From a virus: a stretch of DNA of 30,142 bases. The position numbers and the translations under genes are program-made. The stretch's first letter is position 1. Each line of letters starts with the position of its first letter. Shown here piece after piece: positions 6,462 through 12,355 of the stretch. A model generated the notes under the pieces. The model was given only the letters and a program-made list of their open reading frames with translations. It ran no database searches and was not told where the DNA came from. The stretch spans positions 1-30,142 of IMG/VR virus record IMGVR_UViG_3300009506_000155; one strand, given 5' to 3'.

Positions 6462-6676
6462 TATTCACCAAAGCACTTAGGGCAGCTATACCAAGCGCTA
6501 TCGTCAACATAGCGTGGATTATTAATCTTTGGCTGTCCGCTTGTCATAGCTAGATACTCATGCCCATGACAACACTTGGCAATCACAGACGGACAATCAC
6601 TATCCGCGTGTATTACATAACCGTCGCGTTCGATAATTTTTTTGGCCTCATTAATTGTTTTGATTTTTCTTGTCAT
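6461..6676 (-). CDS. Small cysteine-rich (zinc-ribbon-like) protein, first gene of the leftward operon
   Basis: I chose the ATG at 6676 (71 residues, MTRKIKTINEAKK). AGGAGG lies 6 nt upstream, and the alternative start at 6748 would lie upstream of the leftward promoter. Cysteines and histidines occur as CPSVIAKCCHGHE and a C-terminal CPKC, which suggests a metal site. The N-terminus has an IKTINEAKKIIERDGYVI helix-strand pattern. It is first behind the leftward promoter, the position of immediate-early phage genes that act on the host. I recognise no family. Confidence 0.6.
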   Translation of the reverse strand: MTRKIKTINEAKKIIERDGYVIHADSDCPSVIAKCCHGHEYLAMTSGQPKINNPRYVDDSAWYSCPKCFGE

Positions 6677-6706
6677 CATTTGCCTCCTGTTTGTCTGTCT
6701 ATTATT

Positions 6707-6735
6707 AGTATCGTCTATTACGTGCTTAATGTCAA
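6707..6735 (-). promoter_or_regulatory. Leftward early promoter (PL-like)
   Basis: On the minus strand TTGACA (6735-6730, perfect -35) is separated by 17 bp from GATACT (6712-6707, 4 of 6 matches to -10). Transcription would start near 6700, giving a leader of about 24 nt before the ATG at 6676. Operator O1 (6744-6758) lies directly upstream of the -35. Confidence 0.7.
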
Positions 6736-6743
6736 CTATTTTT

Positions 6744-6758
6744 TGCACAATCTGTGCA
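6744..6758. promoter_or_regulatory. Operator O1, TGCAC-N5-GTGCA
   Basis: A 15-bp inverted repeat, TGCACAATCTGTGCA. It shares both 5-bp half-sites and the 5-bp spacer length with O2. It sits next to the leftward promoter and is a likely binding site for a dimer of the Cro-like protein encoded at 6878. Confidence 0.65.
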
Positions 6759-6829
6759 TTTATTTACTTTTTATTTTGTAATAAAAACAGGGGTTTACAA
6801 ATAAAAGTAATTTTGTTGAGAATAAACTA

Positions 6830-6861
6830 TTGCACTGATCGTGCACAAACATGTATATAAT
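6830..6861 (+). promoter_or_regulatory. Rightward early promoter (PR-like)
   Basis: A consensus -10 TATAAT at 6856-6861 lies 17 bp before the ATG of the cro-like gene. The -35 is poor: TTGCAC at 6830-6835, 18 bp before the overlapping TATATA at 6854. It overlaps operator O2. The -10 is convincing; the exact -35 is not. Confidence 0.55.
6831..6845. promoter_or_regulatory. Operator O2, TGCAC-N5-GTGCA
   Basis: TGCACTGATCGTGCA, with the same half-sites as O1, 87 bp away. It covers the -35 region of the rightward promoter, so binding would block transcription of the cro-like gene (autorepression). Confidence 0.65.
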
Positions 6862-6877
6862 GATAGAGGTGCTTTTT

Positions 6878-7069
6878 ATGAAGTTGAAAAGATATATCAA
6901 GTTAAATAATATCCGCGTTGCTGATTTTGCAGCTCGGCTCAGAGTATCTGGTCGTAGTGTGTATGCGTATTGCAACGGTGAGCGTATACCGTCACGAAAA
7001 GTTATGATTAGGATCGGACGTATTACGTCCGGTCTTGTGACTGCAAATGATTTTTATGGTGGGAAATGA
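6878..7069 (+). CDS. Cro/CI-type helix-turn-helix repressor
   Basis: The protein has 63 residues from the ATG at 6878, chosen because AGAGGT lies 7 nt upstream and the upstream in-frame ATG (6851) sits in the promoter. A helix-turn-helix occupies about residues 10-35 (VADFAARLRVSGRSVYAYCN), followed by a short dimer-type tail that includes a GERIPSRKVMIRI helix and ends TANDFYGGK. The size and the VTANDFY ending are typical of small Cro-like phage repressors. It probably binds the two TGCAC-N5-GTGCA operators flanking its promoter. No CI partner gene is present, so it may act alone as an autoregulated early-gene switch. Confidence 0.8.
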   Translation: MKLKRYIKLNNIRVADFAARLRVSGRSVYAYCNGERIPSRKVMIRIGRITSGLVTANDFYGGK

Positions 7070-7422
7070 TAGATCTCAGACTAGGAGCATGGCAAGATGC
7101 GCTTGCTGATGTTGAGCGGGTCGATACAATTTTGGCGGATCCTCCCTATGGGGAAAAGACGCACGCAGCAAACAATGAGTCTGTTAGGAGGCGGTTTGAT
7201 GGGTGCATGGATCGCTGCATAGGTTACAGCTCTTTATCAGCCCAAGACATCAACACGATGGTAGATCACTGGTCGCCCCGTTGCAATGGCTGGTTCGTTG
7301 TGATGACAAGCCACGATCTGATCGGCGCTTGGTCGGATGCGCTTGAAAAAAACGGGCGGTATGTTTTTTCCCCGATTGCTTATGTCGAGCGCGGTGGCCG
7401 CGCTGCTTTTTTGTTGACTTGA
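7066..7422 (+). pseudogene. Truncated DNA methyltransferase (N-terminal DPPYG half only)
   Basis: An ORF of 118 residues, starting at ATGATAG over the cro-like stop. The sequence up to VFSPIAYVERGG follows a common phage DNA methylase family: RLGAWQDALADVERVDTILA, the catalytic DPPYG motif IV at residues 26-30, and WFVVMTSHDL. Family members are roughly twice as long, with the SAM-binding motif in the missing C-terminal half, so this copy should not be catalytic. The last codons run into a GC-rich hairpin and T-tract (7388-7415). Truncation by deletion is the simplest reading. A domesticated DNA-binding fragment is possible but unsupported. Confidence 0.65.
7388..7415 (+). terminator. Rho-independent terminator at the end of the methyltransferase remnant
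   Basis: AGCGCGG (7388-7394), loop TGG, CCGCGCT (7398-7404), then GC and TTTTTT (7407-7412). It is a 7-bp GC-rich stem followed by a run of six T, a textbook intrinsic terminator on the plus strand. It lies between the cro-like gene and the replication genes, the position of lambda tR1, so it may limit early transcription unless antiterminated. Confidence 0.8.
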
Positions 7423-7440
7423 ACTATAAATTACTCTAAT
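7414..7440 (+). promoter_or_regulatory. Candidate promoter just downstream of the terminator
   Basis: TTGACT (7414-7419) and TCTAAT (7435-7440) each match 5 of 6 consensus positions, but the spacer is only 15 bp. A transcript would begin near 7447, at the first arm of the interleaved repeat element. The short spacer keeps confidence low. Confidence 0.3.
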
Positions 7441-7447
7441 GTTGTTC

Positions 7448-7534
7448 TTGCAATGACTGACTACAAAAAATAACAGGCTCTCGCTGGTGCTAATTGGTGA
7501 CCTACAGTCATTGCAGCCGATTAGCGCCAGCGGG
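7448..7534 (+). ncRNA. Interleaved inverted-repeat element (candidate structured RNA)
   Basis: There are two complementary pairs in the order A-B-A'-B'. A is TGCAATGACTG (7449-7459) and A' is CAGTCATTGCA (7505-7515), 11 bp perfect. B is 7480-7497 and B' is 7517-7534, 18 consecutive pairs with no mismatch when three G-U wobbles are allowed in plus-strand RNA (7481/7533, 7488/7526, 7495/7519). B/B' alone forms a hairpin whose 19-nt loop contains A', so A can pair with the loop (pseudoknot) or compete with the hairpin. Every departure from perfect pairing is a wobble on the plus strand only, which favours a role in rightward RNA. I recognise no known RNA family. Confidence 0.6.
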
Positions 7535-7547
7535 TTTGGTGGTTTAT

Positions 7548-7664
7548 ATGTTTAAAAGGAAACAGTTTTCCAAAAGGACGCGGTTTGAGATTTTCAAATT
7601 AGTTTTTGTAAAAAAGAGGGCGTTTTGTTCTGCGATTATTTGGATCTTCTTGACGATAGGATGA
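7548..7664 (+). CDS. Possible 38-residue basic peptide
   Basis: An ATG at 7548, behind a weak GGTGG, opens a frame MFKRKQFSKRTRFEIFKLVF continuing through VKKRAFC to a hydrophobic end (SAIIWIFLTIG). It starts 13 nt after the inverted-repeat element and could be controlled by it. Its highly basic first part and hydrophobic tail resemble small membrane-binding peptides, but there is no homology evidence and it may be spurious. Otherwise 7535-7703 holds only the AGGAGG ribosome binding site of the next gene. Confidence 0.22.
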   Translation: MFKRKQFSKRTRFEIFKLVFVKKRAFCSAIIWIFLTIG

Positions 7665-7703
7665 GGGACTCAATATTAGAAAGCATACAAGATAGGAGGC
7701 GTT

Positions 7704-8558
7704 ATGGCTCGCGGTAGGATGCTCAACAAGAAAATATCTCTCAATCCAGAAATTGCAGAGATAGCAAATAGCTTGGGGTGTGAGGCAGCTTTGGTTATAA
7801 CTTGGATGATATCTCACCTTGATCGTGATGGCAGAATTACAGCAAATCCAATTGTGCTCAAGGCTCAAGTGGCGCCGATGTTGTCCGGAGTAACTCCGGA
7901 TCTAATCCGGAGTGTTTTGGCTAAAGCGAGCGAGCTTGGCGTTGTTTCTCTGTACTCGGTTGACGGCAAGGATTTTCTGGAGTTTGTAAAGTTTAAGGAA
8001 AATCAGTCTGGTATGAGATACGAGAGAGAGGCTGAAAGTGAAATACCCGCTAACTCCGGACTAGCTCCGGACTTAGTCAGGACTAACTCCGACAACTGTC
8101 GGCTGAATAGAATAGAAGAGAATAGAAGTAAAGAGAAGAGAAAAGAAGAGAATATAAAAGAAAAGAATACCGCGGCTAGCGCCGCTTTGATTTTGTCTGT
8201 TTTTGATCACTACAGAACATACCACCCAAGAGCACACCCTAAGCCGAACAGCAACAGCAAGGAATGGCGCGCTATAGCTGCGAGGTTAAAAGAGGGCTAT
8301 ACAGCAGCAGGGCTTAAGCAAGCAATTGACGGTTGTCATAAGTCACCGTTTCACCAGGGTGAGAATGACAGAGGAAAAAAGTATGATACTCTTGAATTGA
8401 TTATGAGAGATAGCAGCAAGGTTAATAATTTCATAGAAACAGCAGAGGCGCCAGAGCAGCCAGTTATGAGCGAAAATGAACGCCGAAGCAAAAGGGCGGG
8501 GCAAAATTTCTTAAAGCGGCTAGAGGTATTTGAGCAACAGCAAAGGGGGGATGAGTAA
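7704..8558 (+). CDS. Phage replication initiator (lambda O-like organisation)
   Basis: The protein has 284 residues and starts 7 nt after an AGGAGG site. The N-terminal about 100 residues look like a winged helix of the phage replisome-organiser type (MLNKKISLNPEIAEIANSLG, then TWMISHLDRDGRI, DLIRSVLAKASELGVVSLY and DFLEFVKF). A low-complexity Arg/Lys/Glu linker (about 133-152) joins it to a C-terminal domain (SVFDHYRTYHP, KEWRAIAARLKEGY, YDTLELIMRDSSKVNNFIE) typical of such proteins. The gene contains iterons and a purine-rich tract, as lambda O does, so it probably binds an origin inside itself and recruits the host helicase through the loader-like products downstream. The architecture is seen; the role is inferred. 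Confidence 0.7.
   Translation: MARGRMLNKKISLNPEIAEIANSLGCEAALVITWMISHLDRDGRITANPIVLKAQVAPMLSGVTPDLIRSVLAKASELGVVSLYSVDGKDFLEFVKFKENQSGMRYEREAESEIPANSGLAPDLVRTNSDNCRLNRIEENRSKEKRKEENIKEKNTAASAALILSVFDHYRTYHPRAHPKPNSNSKEWRAIAARLKEGYTAAGLKQAIDGCHKSPFHQGENDRGKKYDTLELIMRDSSKVNNFIETAEAPEQPVMSENERRSKRAGQNFLKRLEVFEQQQRGDE
7884..7913. repeat. Cluster of three 8-bp sites in the initiator gene
   Basis: TCCGGAGT (7884-7891), ACTCCGGA (7893-7900) and TCCGGAGT (7906-7913). The first two form a perfect 17-bp palindrome around one A. The same core recurs in the second cluster at 8051-8094, so both may be initiator-binding sites. Confidence 0.65.
8051..8170 (+). other. Candidate replication origin: four 11-bp iterons plus a purine-rich tract
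   Basis: Tandem units at 11-bp spacing: TAACTCCGGAC (8051), TAGCTCCGGAC (8062), TTAGTCAGGAC (8073) and TAACTCCGACA (8084). They are followed at 8104-8168 by an A+G-rich, almost C-free plus strand (GAATAGAATAGAAGAGAATA and on). Iterons next to an asymmetric AT/purine-rich unwinding region inside the initiator gene is the layout of lambda ori within gene O. Confidence 0.65.
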
Positions 8559-8559
8559 A

Positions 8560-9060
8560 ATGAAGCCAGCAGACAAGGAACAGTTCGAGCAAGCAATGGA
8601 GATGCTTTGCGCTATTTTTGGCAAAGAGTCAACAGAGGCAATGCTTGCTGGCTATTGGGTAGCACTGCAAGATGTATCCCTTCAGGATTTTCTGGTTGCT
8701 GCCAAAAAGGCAATGAGCGAGTATCAGTTTATGCCGAAGCCTGGAGAACTAAGGGGCATTGATGGCAACACGGATTTAAAAACGCAAGCGGGCTATATGT
8801 GGATTAGTGTTGTGGATCAAATAGGCCGCACTGGTTCTTATGGCTCTCCAGATCTTGACGATAAGACAATGGCGGCAATAAGAGCAATTGGCGGGTGGCG
8901 CACTATATGCGCTATGAGCAGACATGCTCTTGATACAAGAGCAAGGCAAGCGTTTATTGACGCTTATTCTCACATGCGGTTAATTGAGCGAAACAGAAAA
9001 GCAATTGAGAGCAATGGCGGGATTGCGACAAGGCTATTACCGGAGGGATACGATGATTGA
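8560..9060 (+). CDS. DUF6475-like protein, probable helicase-loader-type replication protein
   Basis: The protein has 166 residues from the ATG at 8560, which has proper 9-nt spacing to GGGGGG; the ATG at 8551 touches it directly. The N-terminal part (MEMLCAIFGKE, YWVALQDVSLQDFLVAAKKA, FMPKPGELR) resembles phage helicase-loader and inhibitor modules. The C-terminal part (AAIRAIGGWRTICAM, RQAFIDAYSHM) resembles the DUF6475 domain commonly encoded next to phage initiators. It would help bring the host DnaB-type helicase to the origin, since no helicase is encoded here. Family recall is moderate; the role is inferred from context. Confidence 0.6.
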   Translation: MKPADKEQFEQAMEMLCAIFGKESTEAMLAGYWVALQDVSLQDFLVAAKKAMSEYQFMPKPGELRGIDGNTDLKTQAGYMWISVVDQIGRTGSYGSPDLDDKTMAAIRAIGGWRTICAMSRHALDTRARQAFIDAYSHMRLIERNRKAIESNGGIATRLLPEGYDD

Positions 9061-9523
9061 GAGAGAAGAGATAAAAAAATACTTAATGCAAGCGGCTGGT
9101 ACTTACAGAAAAGTATTGTCAGAAAAAGAGCTGCAAGAATACATAGAGCAGCTTAGTAAATATTCAGACGAAGAAATTAAAAAAGCGACAATTGAAGCCT
9201 GCAAGGTAAGCAGGCAGTGGTTTCCTGCGCCGCAAAAGATAGCACATGAGGCAATGCTGACAAGGAAACAAACCAACGCACAGCAAGCAAGGGTAGGCAG
9301 GCAGCAACGCGAATACAGATCCGACGTTAGACTTGATCCAAGCAACCCATTCGCAAGACTGGCAAAGCTGTATGCAGAAGATAGTACCAAAAGAAACCTT
9401 AACCCAGACAGACCAGCGCCGCCAGATGTTGCAAAAAGAAGGTTTGATGCTTTTTGGGCGGTGTGGAAGTTTTATGAAAAAACAAAAGAGGGGGAAAAAC
9501 ATGGCCAAACAAACAAGCATTGA
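9053..9523 (+). CDS. Second helicase-loader-like replication protein
   Basis: The protein has 156 residues. The ATG at 9053 overlaps the previous gene and follows GGAGGG by 5 nt. The first about 65 residues (MIEREEIKKYLMQAAGTYRK, LSEKELQEYIEQLSKYSDEE, then a FPAPQKIAHEA motif) have the same pattern as the module in the preceding gene: helix, helix, then F-x-P-x-P-x-x-I. This resembles G39P-type loaders. The remainder is basic and probably disordered. Tandem genes with related N-terminal modules suggest duplication or a two-part loader. Assignment is by pattern only. Confidence 0.5.
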   Translation: MIEREEIKKYLMQAAGTYRKVLSEKELQEYIEQLSKYSDEEIKKATIEACKVSRQWFPAPQKIAHEAMLTRKQTNAQQARVGRQQREYRSDVRLDPSNPFARLAKLYAEDSTKRNLNPDRPAPPDVAKRRFDAFWAVWKFYEKTKEGEKHGQTNKH

Positions 9524-9908
9524 TGCGTATCGCGAAATTAAAGAAAGCGGGTTGTTGTCAAATAAACGGCTAGCAGCATATGAGGCTATTGTTAAGCATG
9601 GGCCATGCACCAGCGGCGAGCTTGCAAGGGTTATAAACAGTAAGCACCCTATACCGCAATTGAGGCCAAGATTAACAGAGCTGAGAGAGATGGGAGCAAT
9701 TGAAGAGGCTGAGGAAAGAATATGCAAAGTTAGCGGCAAGCGGTGTATAGTCTGGAAAGCAACAGGCTGTTTACCGACAAAAATAAAAAGCAAGCAAGGA
9801 AAAACCAAAGAGTTAAAGGCCGCATGTAGAAGGCTCATAGATGCGTATGTTGACAACGAAAGTATGCTTCTGTACTTGGCGGTCGAAGAAATTAAGCGGC
9901 TTGTGTGA
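9501..9908 (+). CDS. Winged-helix DNA-binding protein of the replication cluster
   Basis: The protein has 135 residues from the ATG at 9501 (AGGGGGAAAAAC upstream), overlapping the previous gene by 23 nt. Residues about 15-70 form a winged-helix pattern (NKRLAAYEAIVKHGPCTSGE, then PQLRPRLTELREMGAIEEA), followed by a wing with CKVSGKRCIVWKATG. Similar wHTH proteins are common next to RusA and initiator genes in phages of Gram-negative hosts. It could regulate transcription or take part in replication; the sequence does not decide. Confidence 0.65.
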   Translation: MAKQTSIDAYREIKESGLLSNKRLAAYEAIVKHGPCTSGELARVINSKHPIPQLRPRLTELREMGAIEEAEERICKVSGKRCIVWKATGCLPTKIKSKQGKTKELKAACRRLIDAYVDNESMLLYLAVEEIKRLV

Positions 9909-10309
9909 TGAACAGCAACGATCGTTACAGTATAGAGCTAAGCTGGCCACCAAGCATGAATAGTTACTGGCTGAGGTCTAAGCATGGCATGTATTTGAGC
10001 AAGCGGGGTAGAGACTATAAGCTAGAATCAGAGACCAAGATAATGGGAAAAAGCGGTTTTTATTTTGGCAAAGCGAGGTTGTCTTTTTGTGTTAAAGCGT
10101 ATCAGCCTGACAAAAGAAAGAGAGATCTAGACAATATTTTAAAGCCCCTGATTGATGTATTTAACAAAATAGTATTTGACGATGACTCGCAGATTGACTA
10201 TATCAGCATAGAACGAAAGCATGACGGAAGCAAAAAAGGCGTTGTGCTGGTTACAATAACAGAACTAACTAAAGATCAGGAAGCGACTAAAAATGGCAGG
10301 CGTAAATAA
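9908..10309 (+). CDS. rusA: RusA-family Holliday junction resolvase
   Basis: The protein has 133 residues from the ATG at 9908, which overlaps the previous stop (TGATG). RusA hallmarks are visible: PPSMNSYW near the N-terminus (residues 14-21), PDKRKRDLDNILKPLID (67-83, with catalytic-type Asp73 and Asp75), and FDDDSQID (90-97, third acidic site). Length and motif spacing match the family. It would cut branched DNA from recombination or replication before packaging, and it fits with the RecT/YqaJ system on the other strand. Confidence 0.9.
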   Translation: MNSNDRYSIELSWPPSMNSYWLRSKHGMYLSKRGRDYKLESETKIMGKSGFYFGKARLSFCVKAYQPDKRKRDLDNILKPLIDVFNKIVFDDDSQIDYISIERKHDGSKKGVVLVTITELTKDQEATKNGRRK

Positions 10310-10619
10310 AGCGATCATTGTTGGGAATCTGGGCAAAGATCCAGAACTTAAACAAACAAACAACGGATCATCTGTTTGCAACATGTCAATAGCCACAAGC
10401 GAAAAGTGGACTGACAGGCAGACAGGCGAACAAAAAGAGAGCGTTGAATGGCACAAGGTTGTATGCTTCGGCAAACTTGCAGAAATTTGTTGTGAGCATT
10501 TGAAAAAGGGCAACAAGTGTTTTGTTGAGGGACAAATCCAATCGCGCAAGTGGCAAGACAATTCAGGAGTAGAGAAGCTTGCTTTTGAGATTGTTGCCAA
10601 AGAAGTTAAATTCCTGTAA
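10293..10619 (+). CDS. ssb: Single-stranded DNA-binding protein, OB fold without acidic tail
   Basis: The protein has 108 residues and overlaps the resolvase gene by 17 nt. It is a classic SSB start (VNKAIIVGNLGKDPELK) with CNMSIATSE, VEWHKVVCFGKLAEIC, YVEG-like CFVEGQIQSRKW and a terminal KEVKFL. Cellular SSBs are usually longer, with a flexible linker and an acidic DDDIPF-type tip that recruits partners. This one ends right after the OB fold, so it should bind single strands but not recruit host SSB partners by the usual tail. Confidence 0.9.
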   Translation: MAGVNKAIIVGNLGKDPELKQTNNGSSVCNMSIATSEKWTDRQTGEQKESVEWHKVVCFGKLAEICCEHLKKGNKCFVEGQIQSRKWQDNSGVEKLAFEIVAKEVKFL

Positions 10620-10628
10620 GATACAGGC

Positions 10629-11162
10629 ATGAATAAAAAGAAAAAAAGAAAACCATCTTTGGCGCAATATAAAAAGTTCGCCAAGGAATACCTACTTGAC
10701 TTTAATGCCACCCGCGCGGCTGAACGCGCCGGATATTCTCCAAAAACAGCGTACGCGCAAGGTCATAGGCTGTTGAAAAATGCTGAGATAAAACAGCTAT
10801 TAGAGGCCGAAGCTAAAAGACAAATCGAGAAAACAGACATTAAGATCGCGAAAGTATTGAAAGAGTTAGAAAGAGTTGCATTTTCGGATATTACAAATTG
10901 CTTAGAGTTTAGTGCAAGCGGAGTGATTTTGAAAAACTCAAATGATTTAGGCGAAGACATAACTGGCGCCATATCAGAAGCAAGCCAAACAGAAACAAAA
11001 GACGGCGGGACGGTTAAGGTGAAAATGCACGATAAAATAAAAGCCTTGGCTTTGCTTACTAAATATTTAGACATGGAAAAAAGCAAAATAGAACTATCCG
11101 GCCCAGACGGGGAGTTGCTGCCAATAAATGTTATAGTTGAACTAGTCGGCAATGAAGACTGA
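10629..11162 (+). CDS. terS: Terminase small subunit
   Basis: The protein has 177 residues. The N-terminal helix-turn-helix region (FAKEYLLDFNATRAAERAGY, SPKTAYAQGHRLLKN) is the DNA-binding domain of terminase small subunits of the Terminase_2 type. The middle and C-terminal parts include KALALLTKYLDM and the LSGPDGELLPINVIVELV tail seen in this family. It recognises the packaging site and feeds DNA to the large subunit, whose gene overlaps its end by 11 nt. Confidence 0.88.
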   Translation: MNKKKKRKPSLAQYKKFAKEYLLDFNATRAAERAGYSPKTAYAQGHRLLKNAEIKQLLEAEAKRQIEKTDIKIAKVLKELERVAFSDITNCLEFSASGVILKNSNDLGEDITGAISEASQTETKDGGTVKVKMHDKIKALALLTKYLDMEKSKIELSGPDGELLPINVIVELVGNED

Positions 11163-12348
11163 TGGCGCAAGGATACAGATAGATCGCAAATGTGGATTTT
11201 TGTTGGAACCAGCCCCGTATAAAGTATTATATGGCGGTCGTGGCGGGGGCAAAAGCTACAGCATGGCGAGGGCGCTTTTGGTTTTGGCCGCACAACAAAA
11301 AAAGCGCATATTGTGTACCAGGGAGTTTCAAAATTCAATAAAAGACTCGGTTCATTATCTATTAAAAAGTCAAATTGATTTATTTGATTTAAACAGAATA
11401 TTTTCCGTAAAAGAAACAACAATCAAGGCGGTAAATGGATCAGAGTTTATCTTTGCTGGCCTATCAAGAAATATTTCTAGTATTAAATCAACTGAGGGGA
11501 TCGACATAGCTTGGGTTGAAGAGGGCCAAACAATTTCAAAGGAAAGTTGGGAGGTGTTAGATCCAACTATTCGTAAGGGCGGATCTGAGATCTGGGTTAG
11601 CTTTAACCCAAAAAAAGACACAGATGTCATGTACAGTGTTTTTGTGATCAACAAACCGCCAAAGGGCGCGGTTGTAAAAAAAATACTGTGGTCGGATAAT
11701 AGGTTTATCACACAAGATCTGTTGCGCAAAAAAGATCACATGTACTCGGTCGATCCATCGGCGGCGCGTCATGTGTGGGGCGGAGAAACATTAAAATATA
11801 CTGATGCCCAGGTATTACATGATAAGTGGGTTATAGGCGATTTTGATCCTAAGCCTGATTGGGACGGGCCATATTTTGGCGCCGACTGGGGATATTCCAA
11901 AGATCCAACAACGCTTGTGAAATGTTGGGCATATAAAAATATTCTGTATGTGGAGCATGAGGCCTACGGAGTTGGTGTTGAGTTGGATGAAGTGCCGTCT
12001 TTATTTGGATCTGTACCAGGATCAAAAAAACACACAATAAGAGCAGATAGCTCTAGACCTGATACGATCTCCCATGTTAAAAGCAAGGGGTTTCCTTTGC
12101 TTGTTGGGTGCGAAAAAGGCAAGGGCAGCGTTGAAGACGGGGTCGCTCATTTGCGAAGTTATGAAAAAATAGTTATTCACCCAAGATGCAAGCACGCGAT
12201 TGATGAGGCGTCGCTGTGGTCTTGGAAAGTTGATAAGTCAGGCGATATACTACCGATACTTATAGATAAACACAATCATATTATGGACGGGCTGCGCTAT
12301 GCGCTAGAGCCGTTAATCAAGATTAAGCAAGACTTTTTTTTGATATAG
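11152..12348 (+). CDS. terL: Terminase large subunit
   Basis: The protein has 398 residues, compact for the family. The ATPase domain has Walker A GGRGGGKS (28-35) and Walker B IAWVEE (119-124) with its catalytic Glu. The nuclease domain has the RNase H-like acidic set: GADWG (Asp245), RADSSRPD (Asp299) and HIMDGLRYAL (Asp379). The layout is that of the Terminase_3/6 type. It pumps DNA into the prohead through the portal encoded next and cuts it at the end. The packaging mode cannot be read from sequence alone. Confidence 0.93.
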   Translation: MKTDGARIQIDRKCGFLLEPAPYKVLYGGRGGGKSYSMARALLVLAAQQKKRILCTREFQNSIKDSVHYLLKSQIDLFDLNRIFSVKETTIKAVNGSEFIFAGLSRNISSIKSTEGIDIAWVEEGQTISKESWEVLDPTIRKGGSEIWVSFNPKKDTDVMYSVFVINKPPKGAVVKKILWSDNRFITQDLLRKKDHMYSVDPSAARHVWGGETLKYTDAQVLHDKWVIGDFDPKPDWDGPYFGADWGYSKDPTTLVKCWAYKNILYVEHEAYGVGVELDEVPSLFGSVPGSKKHTIRADSSRPDTISHVKSKGFPLLVGCEKGKGSVEDGVAHLRSYEKIVIHPRCKHAIDEASLWSWKVDKSGDILPILIDKHNHIMDGLRYALEPLIKIKQDFFLI

Positions 12349-12355
12349 GTGCAAC

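Noticed and set aside
6677-6748. Longer version of the first leftward gene starting at 6748
   Set aside because: The start lies upstream of the leftward promoter and runs through it, while the ATG at 6676 has AGGAGG at ideal spacing.
7423-7703. Phage attachment site in the repeat-rich gap
   Set aside because: No integrase gene is present, and the repeats are inverted and interleaved rather than a recombinase core with arm sites.
7661-7717. 18-codon frame starting at ATGA after the 38-codon peptide
   Set aside because: It mostly consists of the ribosome binding site and start of the initiator gene and has no independent support.
9164-9856. 230-codon minus-strand frame
   Set aside because: It is antisense to three well-supported replication genes and its composition is an artefact of the opposite strand.
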